Shown: positions 35,382 to 41,998 of the stretch, piece after piece
Numbering within the stretch: position 1 is the stretch's first letter
How the letters are laid out: each line of letters opens with the position of its first letter
Virus record (IMG/VR): IMGVR_UViG_3300000385_000004
Span: 1 to 52,089 of that record
DNA: 52,089 nt
DNA from: a virus
Direction: 5' to 3' (one strand)
The notes under the pieces: model-generated
The model's database searches: none
Seen by the model: the letters and a program-made list of their open reading frames with translations, nothing else
What the model was told of the DNA's origin: nothing
Translations under genes and position numbers: made by a program

Positions 35382-36917
35382 ATGGCTCTAGAGCAAACAA
35401 TAGAAAAATTCTCGGGTGTACTTAAATCCATCGAAATGAATGTGCTTAAGCAAGCGAGTTTTGCTGAGTCGCTTTATAATGAGAAACCACTTGAAAATCT
35501 AGAGCAACAAAAACAAACATCTTTACTTCAACGTCTTGTCGGTATTCAATCCGAAGAATTAAAGGTTTTGAAAGAAGGCCGTAAAAGAGCTCGAGGTGAA
35601 GAGCGTCTTACTGATATACCAAATAAAACACGACCTACTGATGAATCTGGTAAACCTGTAACATTCGGTGGTGCTGTTGGCGCCGACGTAATAGGTGATG
35701 CGATTGTTGGTGTACTTGGTGCTATATCTTTAGGAGGTATCCTTAAAACTGCTGCACTAGCAATTGCTGCACCATTTGCTTATAAATTTGTTGAGGGCTT
35801 TTTCGGAGAATTTGGTCTAAACGGCATTGAAGCTGCTGGTGTTACCCTTGGTGGATTAATTGCTTTAAAGACTACAAAAAGTCTAATAAAGGATGTTCTT
35901 GCAAAAGACACCACAAAAAAATTCATGCGGGGTTTTCTTGGTAAAGCTGGAATTGCTACAGGAATAGGTATTATTGGATCTCTTATAGGCAATGCAGTAG
36001 GAGATGCATTTGAAAATCCAGAATTAGGTGACGATATATCACAAGTTGCTAATATAGCTGCATTAGGATCGTTCTTTGGTATTAAAGGTCTTATTATTGG
36101 GGCAGTTGCTGGGCTAGCATTAACATTAGGCCAAAAGCTTTTAGACTGGTTTAATAACCAAGACAAAAAATATCGAGACAAATTAGATGAAAAGCTAGCA
36201 GCAAATATGGCGGAAGCTGATAAAGCATTTGAAGAAGGTGATTATGAAACTGCGTCTAAGTTATCGGCAGAAAATTTAGCTAGAACAGATCAAGAATTAA
36301 AAAATAATGAGCAAAGGCTAGGTGTTGAAGCCCGAGAAAGTGTTAAACGAGCTAAAGAAGAGGCATTAACAAAATTAGAAGATCTTGCTAAAGAAGGAAA
36401 AGCAAGACCAGCTGATATTCAATTAGCAGCTACTAAGAGACTAGAAGCAAGTGATAAGACTGTAGAAGATTATGAAAACTATATAAAGCTTATGTCACAG
36501 GCATTTAAACAGCGTGAGCCTGAAGTGAATATGTATGATATTGTCAAAACAGTTCGAGTTCCTGTAGGCTTAGGCGCCAAACCTCAAAATATTGAAAAAG
36601 CAAGACAAAATGTTTTAACAGAAATTTCTACAAAACAAGAAATGACTTATGGTACTCCATTACAAATTCCTTCTACTGGAATGTTTTGGTGGAAAAAACA
36701 AAATATGGAAGAGCTAATGCCACCTTTAGCCCAAAAGACTGAAGCTCTATCACAAGGCTCTACTGCGATGGCTGCAGCTGGTTCGCCTGTTGTTATTAAA
36801 GGCGGTGATCGTGTTACTGGCGGATCAACCTATAATGATAATAAGACTATTACACAGGTAACTAATATCATTGATCCAACTCAGGCATTGAACTTTAACG
36901 CAGCTCAAGCAAGATAA
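35382..36917 (+). CDS. gp29: Tail tape-measure protein, gp29-like
   Basis: A 511-residue protein (T4 gp29 is 590). N-terminal 100 residues are helical. Residues about 100-250 are alternating Gly/Ala-rich hydrophobic helices (GAISLGGILKTAALAIAAPF, IGIIGSLIGNAVGDAF, IAALGSFFGIKGLIIGAVAG), as in the membrane-active parts of tape measures. Residues 260-380 are a charged coiled coil (ADKAFEEGDYETASKLSAEN). It directly follows the chaperone frameshift gene, the universal tape-measure position, and its length is suited to a T4-like tail. Called from position and architecture rather than residue match. It starts ATG 35382 with AGAGAAG upstream. Confidence 0.75.
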   Translation: MALEQTIEKFSGVLKSIEMNVLKQASFAESLYNEKPLENLEQQKQTSLLQRLVGIQSEELKVLKEGRKRARGEERLTDIPNKTRPTDESGKPVTFGGAVGADVIGDAIVGVLGAISLGGILKTAALAIAAPFAYKFVEGFFGEFGLNGIEAAGVTLGGLIALKTTKSLIKDVLAKDTTKKFMRGFLGKAGIATGIGIIGSLIGNAVGDAFENPELGDDISQVANIAALGSFFGIKGLIIGAVAGLALTLGQKLLDWFNNQDKKYRDKLDEKLAANMAEADKAFEEGDYETASKLSAENLARTDQELKNNEQRLGVEARESVKRAKEEALTKLEDLAKEGKARPADIQLAATKRLEASDKTVEDYENYIKLMSQAFKQREPEVNMYDIVKTVRVPVGLGAKPQNIEKARQNVLTEISTKQEMTYGTPLQIPSTGMFWWKKQNMEELMPPLAQKTEALSQGSTAMAAAGSPVVIKGGDRVTGGSTYNDNKTITQVTNIIDPTQALNFNAAQAR

Positions 36918-36939
36918 AAAAGGGGCTCCTTAGAGCCCC
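36916..36939 (-). terminator. Intrinsic terminator between convergent operons
   Basis: Stem GGGGCTC (36922-36928), 4-nt loop, GAGCCCC (36933-36939). On the minus strand it is followed by six U (36921-36916), so it ends the leftward transcript; the plus-strand side lacks a U-run. It includes the stop codon of the 119-residue minus gene, and the plus tape-measure gene ends one base before it on the other side. Confidence 0.78.
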
Positions 36940-37289
36940 GAAATAAATCCTTCAAGAAATGCGAACCAAAGTGGTGATGTTAGAATTAAGATAATCCAAA
37001 AGACCCAATTATTGTTTGCTGAGTTTTCTGACCGAACTTTACCATAACAATTACCACAGAGCCATACTTTACGTTTACGATAGTAAGTACGCTGATTGTT
37101 ATTAAAGACCGTATCGACTACTGATCGAGCACTCTTTTTATTTCCAAATACCAACCATCCAGTAACAGTTGATCCAGAAACACCTTTCTTCGATCTTCCA
37201 GACTCTGCGTAGATTTCTTTCTGACGCATATTTGGTTGAATGTCACGAAGTCCACAGTTTACACAAGTTCTTTTAGTATATTGTGCCAT
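36930..37289 (-). CDS. Small zinc-ribbon membrane protein, unknown
   Basis: A 119-residue protein. It has two CxxC knuckles (CVNCG at 9-13 and CGNC near residue 78) that could bind one zinc, a basic middle (RTYYRKRKVWL), and one C-terminal membrane helix (WVFWIILILTSPLWFAFLEG). The stop codon sits inside the terminator stem. Located directly downstream of gp32, separated by a hairpin. Function not recognised; the layout resembles small membrane-anchored zinc ribbons. Confidence 0.6.
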   Translation of the reverse strand: MAQYTKRTCVNCGLRDIQPNMRQKEIYAESGRSKKGVSGSTVTGWLVFGNKKSARSVVDTVFNNNQRTYYRKRKVWLCGNCYGKVRSENSANNNWVFWIILILTSPLWFAFLEGFISGL

Positions 37290-37307
37290 GATATAATCCT
37301 TTGAAAG

Positions 37308-37329
37308 GGGAGGAGCCGAAGCCCCTCCC
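37308..37329 (-). terminator. Hairpin downstream of gp32 (probable terminator or 3' stabiliser)
   Basis: A 9-bp G/C-rich stem (one G-U pair) with a TTCG loop (CGAA at 37317-37320 on the plus strand), starting 7 bases after the gp32 stop. The following tract is only CTTTC, so termination may be partial. T4 gene 32 also ends at a terminator. Confidence 0.55.
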
Positions 37330-37336
37330 GATAGGT

Positions 37337-38272
37337 TTAGTCGTCAGTGAGACCTTTGAAGAACGACAGATCGTCATCGTCGTCATCACTTGTCGAACCA
37401 AAATCCGGAGAAGGAGCTTCATCCATTGTTTTCGGTGCGCTTTCCTTGAACTTCGGAGTGAAGTCCATCTCCGGCTCGTCATCCTCGGCGGTATGTGTGG
37501 GTGCGTGGGAACCACCGTCAAGCGCAAGAACTTTGTAAAGCTTCGCTTTGAGTTCATCATACGACTTGAAGTTTTTAGGATCGACGATTTCCTGCAGAGA
37601 ATGCTGGGAATTCCAAATGGACTCCATTTCCTCGTCTGTCATCGCAGAGCCATCAGGCTTAGTGATTGGACCAGGAGCAGAAAACTCTGACTTATCATAG
37701 TTACGATAACCTTCAACATTACGAGCTTTCAGTTTGAAATCTGCACCTTCCCAGAAGTCAAACGGATTAACAGCTTCTTCATCCTCGAATTGAGGGTTCA
37801 TCATGTCATTCAGCTTATCGAAAATTTTCTTACCAAACTTGTACTTGAAAACCTTGCCTTCGTTTTGAGGATTTGCAGGATCCTTGACAACATAGACATT
37901 GGCATGGAAACCAAGACGGCGCTTCTGTTTGCGGGCGATGTCTTTATCTGATTCGACACCAGAATTCCAAAGTTTACTATTGTATTCAGAAACGGGGTCA
38001 TCTTGACCAATAGTGGTAAGAGAGTTTTCAATGTACCAACCACCAGGACCTTGGAAACCATGGTCCCACATACGAACAAATGGCATGTCTTCACCCTGAG
38101 GCGCAGGAAGAAAACGAAGCACAGCATAACCATTGCCGGCTTTGTCGACTTCGAGCTTCCAGTAGTCATCATCGCCAGATGGGCCGGAAGAGTTCATAGA
38201 TTGTAGTTGGGAATTGAGCTTATCAAACTCTTTAGAACGAGCTTGTTTTAGTGCGGAAAAAGAACTTGGCAT
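37337..38272 (-). CDS. gp32: Single-stranded DNA-binding protein gp32
   Basis: A 311-residue protein (T4 gp32 is 301). Recognised by the basic N-terminus for cooperative binding (MPSSFSALKQARSKEFDKLN), an OB-fold core (GNGYAVLRFLPAPQGEDMPF, VRMWDHGFQGPGGWYIENSL) and an acidic tail ending SDDDDDDLSFFKGLTDD. It coats DNA at replication forks and recruits partners through the tail. Unlike T4 gp32, which binds zinc with one His and three Cys, this sequence has no cysteine at all, so the zinc site is lost. It starts ATG 38272 with AAGGAG and an AU-rich leader. Downstream of gp59 as in T4. Confidence 0.93.
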   Translation of the reverse strand: MPSSFSALKQARSKEFDKLNSQLQSMNSSGPSGDDDYWKLEVDKAGNGYAVLRFLPAPQGEDMPFVRMWDHGFQGPGGWYIENSLTTIGQDDPVSEYNSKLWNSGVESDKDIARKQKRRLGFHANVYVVKDPANPQNEGKVFKYKFGKKIFDKLNDMMNPQFEDEEAVNPFDFWEGADFKLKARNVEGYRNYDKSEFSAPGPITKPDGSAMTDEEMESIWNSQHSLQEIVDPKNFKSYDELKAKLYKVLALDGGSHAPTHTAEDDEPEMDFTPKFKESAPKTMDEAPSPDFGSTSDDDDDDLSFFKGLTDD

Positions 38273-38292
38273 ATGTGTATCTCCTTATATAT

Positions 38293-38322
38293 GCGGTGTA
38301 TAAAAATTGTTTGCGGTATATA
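38293..38322 (-). promoter_or_regulatory. AU-rich gp32 leader with direct repeat
   Basis: Upstream of the gp32 start are two related 10-mers, GCGGTGTATA (38293-38302) and GCGGTATATA (38313-38322) on the plus strand, separated by AU-rich DNA. T4 gp32 represses its own translation by binding an AU-rich leader; a similar role here is inference. Confidence 0.3.
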
Positions 38323-38330
38323 GCGTTATA

Positions 38331-38930
38331 TTAACTTGTATACTTAAATTTGTCAACCACTATTTTCCTCATCTTATCTTTGTCATACTCTAGAAATGGC
38401 TTGTAATTCAGCACGAAACTATTTATATGTGGGAACATGATTTTTTCATGAATTTTTTTGTCCCAGTAAATAAAACATTTTGTCAAATCATCGAGTATCA
38501 CAAGGGTTTCTGGACTAATTTTTTCTTGCATATACAATGTAAGCAAGCGTGGATGTTGTCCGTTATCAACCACAATGTTTGAGTCGAAATTATCATTCAA
38601 CTCGTTTAACTCACGCTTAAAATTATACGTGAGAGCCTGTATTCGTTTAGCCCATGCGACATAGTTTTGATGCGCTTTCTCTTCAAGCATATCACCAATC
38701 CATATCGAGGGATCAACGATCATATTAGCAAGAATAAGCTCTTTTGCTTCTGATCTTTTTGAAAGCTTATAGAAAAAGAACTTATCTTTTCGATTCTCAA
38801 AGCTTTGGACATTAGCTTTGATTTTGCCATTATACTTGAAGAAATCATAATTAGAAGTAAAATGACGTTTCATTGCAAGATAGTATACATAGATGTCATA
38901 AGCATCTCGAGTACTATAAAGTTTTGTCAT
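38331..38930 (-). CDS. gp59: Replicative helicase loader gp59
   Basis: A 199-residue protein (T4 gp59 is 217). The match to T4 follows: AYDIYVYYLAMKRHFTSNYD (T4 'gksVYKLYLMIKQHMNGKYD'), FFKYNGKI, ENRKDKFFFYKLSKRSEAKE (T4 'YQKRRDKYFFQKLSEKYKLK'), NMIVDPSIWIGDM. It loads gp41 helicase on gp32-coated forks. Adjacent to gp32 as in T4; overlaps gp33 by 4 bases (ATGA). Confidence 0.9.
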   Translation of the reverse strand: MTKLYSTRDAYDIYVYYLAMKRHFTSNYDFFKYNGKIKANVQSFENRKDKFFFYKLSKRSEAKELILANMIVDPSIWIGDMLEEKAHQNYVAWAKRIQALTYNFKRELNELNDNFDSNIVVDNGQHPRLLTLYMQEKISPETLVILDDLTKCFIYWDKKIHEKIMFPHINSFVLNYKPFLEYDKDKMRKIVVDKFKYTS

Positions 38931-39157
38931 ACTGGCAACCTTGCGGTTTTCTCCATTAGTCGAAGTCGTTCAGCATCTTCACGAACTTTTGCTTTTAAAA
39001 TAGGTGAACGCTTTACAATATCACCAATGAGTTCAATTTCAATTTCATTTTTTTGAGCATAATGCACAAGAGCATCCATGAGTGTTACATCTTCATTTAC
39101 CCATGGACTTACTTCTTTTAATATTTGCTCTGCTTTGAGGTCTTCAATTTTATCCAT
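38927..39157 (-). CDS. gp33: Late transcription co-activator gp33-like
   Basis: A 76-residue helical protein from ATG 39157; a longer 98-residue reading starting at 39223 is possible but overlaps the upstream gene more. DKIEDLKAEQILKEVSPWVN, LMDALVHYAQKNEIEIELIG and VKRSPILKAKVREDAERLRL fit the gp33 form seen in marine T4-like phages. gp33 bridges RNA polymerase and the sliding clamp at late promoters, which here are the TATAAATA boxes. Gene order 33-59-32 equals T4, which is the main support; sequence match is modest. Confidence 0.68.
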   Translation of the reverse strand: MDKIEDLKAEQILKEVSPWVNEDVTLMDALVHYAQKNEIEIELIGDIVKRSPILKAKVREDAERLRLMEKTARLPV

Positions 39158-39350
39158 TGAGATTTTTGATTCCTGCTGCCCAATTTTGTGCTGCACTTTC
39201 GACCCAATGTACAGATTTTCCATGATGAGTTTCTGACTTCATAAAATTACCGTTCATATCATAGTACTCGATCATATAGCCATCAGGTGTATCATGTACC
39301 TCTGCACGTGCACCAGATGTATCTTCTTTGAAATAAGTTGAAATAAGCAT
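39150..39350 (-). CDS. Small conserved hypothetical protein
   Basis: A 66-residue protein starting at ATG 39350, chosen because GAGG lies 6 bases upstream; a GTG 12 bases earlier is also open. It contains DTPDGYMIEYYDMNGNFMKS, a beta-hairpin-like stretch, followed by AQNWAAGIKNLNG. It overlaps gp33 by 8 bases and is 8 bases past its upstream neighbour. Function unknown. Confidence 0.55.
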   Translation of the reverse strand: MLISTYFKEDTSGARAEVHDTPDGYMIEYYDMNGNFMKSETHHGKSVHWVESAAQNWAAGIKNLNG

Positions 39351-39358
39351 TTGCGTCC

Positions 39359-39979
39359 TCACTTTACCATAAATCCAATTCTTGCGGGTTTGATGAAACC
39401 ATCAGCATCATCAAAACTCTCTATATAACTATAACCCATACTTTCGTAAATGTCAATCAAATTGACTGGATCATCCTCGAATATAGGAACGAGCTCATCA
39501 TATTCCGGATCAGGAGTATCTCTTAGATGTACTTCGATCACTTTATCACCTATGAATTCTATATTGATTAAAGGTAAGTCTGATAACTCATTAAGTTTAC
39601 GTGGAACTGCAGGAGCATAATTAGTTCTTTTCCACCACATGAATCGAAGCTCTAGTTTACTCGCTAACCAACAACTCTTAAGTTGCCATCCAACCAAATG
39701 TTTCCAAGTAAATGTAGCCGAGTAATGATCGCCTTCAAACCATTCGCACCAAAAATATCCAGGTGGGACTTGTGTTACATCTCCGGCTTTGATAAACTTT
39801 TTATGAGCACCTGCACTCATCCCAGAGAGGTTGTAAATCGGTCTGATGATATAATAACCATCACGATCTGGAGCTACACCACAGGGGCCACAGTAGTGTC
39901 CTAGAAGGTTAGACACATAAAGCTTATTGAACCATTTACGATATTCAGGATATTCTTTCCAAGCTTCATGATCTTCCAT
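39359..39979 (-). CDS. Conserved T4-like phage protein, possibly ATP-grasp-like
   Basis: A 206-residue, tryptophan-rich protein (EAWKEYPEYRKWFNKLYVSN). The stretch DGYYIIRPIYNLSGMSAGAH, then GDVTQVPPGYFWCEWFEGDH, is a recognisable module of marine T4-like phages; 'RP...lsGmg.Ga' followed by 'vppGyfw.E' recalls the nucleotide-binding part of ATP-grasp proteins, but this is not certain. The start has CGGAG 6-7 bases upstream. It is the first gene downstream of the tmRNA coding piece. Function unknown. Confidence 0.6.
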   Translation of the reverse strand: MEDHEAWKEYPEYRKWFNKLYVSNLLGHYCGPCGVAPDRDGYYIIRPIYNLSGMSAGAHKKFIKAGDVTQVPPGYFWCEWFEGDHYSATFTWKHLVGWQLKSCWLASKLELRFMWWKRTNYAPAVPRKLNELSDLPLINIEFIGDKVIEVHLRDTPDPEYDELVPIFEDDPVNLIDIYESMGYSYIESFDDADGFIKPARIGFMVK

Positions 39980-39997
39980 AATATACTCCGTTGTTAA

Positions 39998-40162
39998 GTG
40001 AGCCCGTTCTGTTGCCCGGTGGAGCTCATACCGCGTAGACTCAAGCTGCGAGTGCTACAGGTTCTGCGTTAATGTTTGCAGTTATTAAGATGCGACTATT
40101 ACGCGTTCGCCTCCGATAGTCTCCACGTTCCCTTCCGCATACGTCGATCCCAATTCACCCCC
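39998..40162 (-). ncRNA. ssrA: tmRNA coding piece with tag reading frame
   Basis: Begins GGGGGTGAATTGGGATCGAC (tRNA-like 5' half and D-loop). A GACTAT/ATAGTC helix (40121-40116 with 40099-40094) precedes the tag. The tag frame runs 40079-40041: resume GCA, then ANINAEPVALAA and TGA. It is followed by a hairpin GAGCTC/GGGCTC ending near 40000. The ending ALAA is the usual ClpXP/ClpAP degradation signal. Confidence 0.86.
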
Positions 40163-40303
40163 ATCAAAGATACACTTTAAGCTTCAGAGTGTCGGACTCG
40201 AACCGACATACCCTTCTCTGATATTCAGAAACACAGAACGTTACAATGTTCCCTTAGTTGGCCAACTAGCTTATAAAGGTTGCGGCGCCTTTAAGTGTAT
40301 CCG
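40163..40303 (-). other. tmRNA spacer with closing stem and T-arm-like minihelix
   Basis: A 141-base spacer removed to form two pieces. A 9-bp stem (40169-40177 with 40293-40301) extends the acceptor stem and brings both pieces together. Inside is a tRNA-like T-arm, GTCGG TTCGAGT CCGAC (40207-40191), flanked by TCAGAG/CTCTGA pairing, plus a 14-base palindrome (40255-40268). No complete tRNA cloverleaf can be folded. Confidence 0.7.
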
Positions 40304-40363
40304 TGGTGGAGGTGCGGGGTTTCGAACCCCGGTCCGTCCTACGTCCAGTCAGTTTCACCGACT
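40304..40363 (-). ncRNA. ssrA: tmRNA acceptor piece
   Basis: Contains hairpin AGTCGGT-GAA-ACTGACT, the segment GGACGTAGGACGGAC similar to the region before the T-arm in bacterial tmRNA, a T-arm CGGGG TTCGAAA CCCCG (40331-40315), the acceptor strand CACCTCC and an encoded ACCA ending at 40304. The 5' end is estimated from the promoter. Confidence 0.85.
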
Positions 40364-40583
40364 ACAATATATTTATACCATAAAAACTCTTTAATGTCAA
40401 CAAGATAAACACGCAACCAAGTATACCCATAAAAATATGTTTTGCATTTTCAATATCTATACCAAACGATGTAAGAACAGCAACAGAAAAAACAGTTAGA
40501 ATATAACTTGTAAGAATTGATAATGGGATATTAACCGTGATCATAGCGACGTAGTTTCTCTTCGCGCCCTTCTCTTTGACCAT
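40362..40583 (-). CDS. Small two-helix membrane protein (holin candidate)
   Basis: A 73-residue protein starting ATG 40583, preceded by GAGGAG at 8 bases; a TTG 6 bases earlier is poorer. It has a basic N-terminus (MVKEKGAKR) and two hydrophobic segments (ITVNIPLSILTSYILTVFSV, HIFMGILGCVFILLTLKSFY). Size, two helices and closeness to the SleB-type endolysin make it a holin candidate, but no family match is seen. The 5' part overlaps the DUF1289 gene by 53 bases. Confidence 0.5.
   Translation of the reverse strand: MVKEKGAKRNYVAMITVNIPLSILTSYILTVFSVAVLTSFGIDIENAKHIFMGILGCVFILLTLKSFYGINIL
40370..40377 (-). promoter_or_regulatory. Late promoter box for tmRNA (TATAAATA)
   Basis: Exact TATAAATA on the minus strand ending 6-7 bases before the estimated 5' end of the acceptor piece, the distance used in T4 late promoters. 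It overlaps the last codons of the small membrane protein gene. Confidence 0.6.
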
Positions 40584-40725
40584 AGCCAAGTCTCCTCATT
40601 ACATCCATTCTTTCAAGGTCCGTATATCGAGACCACATTCGAATTTCTTCTACAGTACGATTACAACCCTTACAAATTTGGGTTTCATTGTCGATCTTAC
40701 ATATACCAACACAAGGAGTAATCAT
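40531..40725 (-). CDS. DUF1289 family small cysteine protein
   Basis: A 64-residue protein matching DUF1289: PCVGICKIDNETQICKGCNR, then TVEEIRMWSRYTDLERMDVM. Four cysteines (C5, C10, C18, C21) are conserved and probably bind zinc or an iron-sulfur cluster. The family is common in proteobacteria; its function is unknown. It overlaps its upstream neighbour by 4 bases (ATGA) and the membrane protein gene downstream by 53 bases. Likely of host origin. Confidence 0.75.
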   Translation of the reverse strand: MITPCVGICKIDNETQICKGCNRTVEEIRMWSRYTDLERMDVMRRLGYGQREGREEKLRRYDHG

Positions 40726-41012
40726 TTAGACATTACCTGATAGATGTGAACCATCCTATTACCGCACATTGTAGAACCAACGTGTGTACTATTATCAGGA
40801 ATATATTCATTATCATAGCAAAGTTCTAGAACTACTTTGCGACGATGGATTGGGTTTTCAAGAGTTTCATACCAAACCGTAGGTAAACCATAACACGAAA
40901 AAACACGAATTACTTTGAAAACATCAACAGCAGTATCAAATTCTAGAGTTCTTTGAAGTGCATATGCACCATCTTCTTTGAAGCTTCTTCGATGAATTAC
41001 CCGATCGCACAT
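40722..41012 (-). CDS. Hypothetical protein
   Basis: A 96-residue protein starting ATG 41012 with AAGGAGAAACTAT upstream. It has mixed alpha/beta composition (TAVDVFKVIRVFSCYGLPTV, HRRKVVLELCYDNEYI) and four cysteines, no signal peptide and no membrane segment. It is followed by DUF1289 with a 4-base overlap and lies 11 bases after the endolysin gene. I do not recognise it. Confidence 0.5.
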   Translation of the reverse strand: MCDRVIHRRSFKEDGAYALQRTLEFDTAVDVFKVIRVFSCYGLPTVWYETLENPIHRRKVVLELCYDNEYIPDNSTHVGSTMCGNRMVHIYQVMSK

Positions 41013-41023
41013 ATAGTTTCTCC

Positions 41024-41518
41024 TTATTGATAGAAAATATGAGTGTCGACTTGCACAACCTGATCATATGCACTGGACCAATATGGTTCAACGTAGTCTG
41101 CATGATACATAGTTGCATCTTCAACAGGACTATTTATTCCACGAGCCCAGTCAAGCAGGACAACATCAGTAACAATACCAGCATCTTCCCATGCACGCTG
41201 TTCAAGCACATTATCAGAAGGTGTATCCGACTTACCGTCATGTGTCCAGCTAAACTGCTTATGCTGCCAGACCACTTCGCAAATCGTATTAGGATAACGA
41301 GCACTTTCAACACGATTCAGTGTAACCCATGCAACTGCTGCTTGTCCAAGTGTAGACTGGTTACGAGCTTCGAAGAAAATGTTTTGCTGAAGACAATAAC
41401 GATCTTCTTCGGAGATACCTTTCACAAACTGCTCAGCTTGAGCATCTTGAATTTGATATGCGCCAACACCGACGATACTTGCAAGAGTGAGTGCGTTCAG
41501 GAAACCTGCGATTTTCAT
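41024..41518 (-). CDS. SleB/CwlJ-like cell wall hydrolase (endolysin) with signal peptide
   Basis: A 164-residue protein. An N-terminal signal peptide or signal-anchor (MKIAGFLNALTLASIVGVGA, possible cut after AQA) is followed by a full Hydrolase_2 domain: YCLQQNIFFEARNQSTLGQA, AVAWVTLNRVESARYPNTIC and QFSWTHDGKSD. The catalytic Glu of 'fyEAr' is present. These enzymes cleave peptidoglycan glycan strands. The Sec signal suggests release independent of a classical holin, or a signal-arrest-release type. There is good AAGGAG at the start. The third wall-active protein in the window. Confidence 0.85.
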   Translation of the reverse strand: MKIAGFLNALTLASIVGVGAYQIQDAQAEQFVKGISEEDRYCLQQNIFFEARNQSTLGQAAVAWVTLNRVESARYPNTICEVVWQHKQFSWTHDGKSDTPSDNVLEQRAWEDAGIVTDVVLLDWARGINSPVEDATMYHADYVEPYWSSAYDQVVQVDTHIFYQ

Positions 41519-41530
41519 GTCTATTTCTCC

Positions 41531-41938
41531 TTACACACCAAAGAATTCTTTGATGTCTTTCCATGTGCCGCTTACGAGAGGTCCATCAAAGTTGTTGTCG
41601 ATGCCCCAAACTTCGGCTTTACCGTTATGACCACTGCGAGGAACAACGGTGTAGATCACATCGCCAGTTTCCATGTCACAAATGCGAAAGTCATCATAAA
41701 GAGAACCGCGCGATGGGCAGTTGTTTTTAAAGAACACATACATAGTTTCACCATCAACCTTTTTCGAAGGAAGAAGCTGAATAACCTTTTTGCCGAGTGT
41801 TCGAGTTTTGTTACGAAGAGACTCAGTCTTACAGAACCAGTCATACCAGCCGGCTTTACACTGAGTTTCAAACGAAGCGTCTTCAAACTGGCCATCGAGA
41901 AATTTACCGACAAAAGTGTTGATGTTCATGTTGTTCAT
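41531..41938 (-). CDS. Hypothetical protein, early-promoter driven
   Basis: A 135-residue protein with four Cys in the first 90 residues (CKAGWYDWFC, NNCPSR, ICDMETGD). It shows no membrane segment. YDDFRICDMETGDVIYTVVP looks like a beta-sheet region. Its own sigma70-type promoter lies 28 bases upstream. It starts ATG 41938 with GGAG about 7 bases upstream. Alternate starts ATG 41929 and others nearby are possible. Function unknown. Confidence 0.6.
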   Translation of the reverse strand: MNNMNINTFVGKFLDGQFEDASFETQCKAGWYDWFCKTESLRNKTRTLGKKVIQLLPSKKVDGETMYVFFKNNCPSRGSLYDDFRICDMETGDVIYTVVPRSGHNGKAEVWGIDNNFDGPLVSGTWKDIKEFFGV

Positions 41939-41965
41939 AGTGTTTTCTCCATTGCTTATATTATT

Positions 41966-41994
41966 AATATAAGCCTTTTAAGAAGGAATGTCAA
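41966..41994 (-). promoter_or_regulatory. Sigma70-type promoter (TTGACA-17-TATATT)
   Basis: -35 TTGACA (41994-41989), 17-bp spacer TTCCTTCTTAAAAGGCT, -10 TATATT (41971-41966). It ends 28 bases before the 135-residue gene. The spacer start TTCCTTCTTAAA recurs at other promoters in the window. Confidence 0.82.
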
Positions 41995-41998
41995 CAGT

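Larger units (their letters stand above)
39998..40365 (-). ncRNA. ssrA: Circularly permuted (two-piece) tmRNA gene
   Basis: Transcribed leftward in the order acceptor piece, spacer, coding piece, which is reversed from the one-piece form. The 5' end of the coding piece (GGGGGUG, 40162-40156) pairs with the 3' end of the acceptor piece (CACCUCC, 40314-40308) over seven pairs including one G-U, followed by an encoded ACCA. The T-arm, resume codon, tag frame and flanking helices are all present. The organisation is that of alphaproteobacterial tmRNA. tmRNA with SmpB rescues stalled ribosomes. The ends (about 40365 and 39998) are approximate. A late promoter box lies immediately upstream. Confidence 0.88.

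Noticed and set aside
38281-38330. A host-type promoter for gp32
   Set aside because: AT-rich, with several TATA-like strings but no convincing -35 box at 16-18 bp.
40178-40292. A possible tRNA gene in the tmRNA spacer
   Set aside because: A T-arm is present, but no matching 5' acceptor strand, D-arm or anticodon arm with U33 can be placed.
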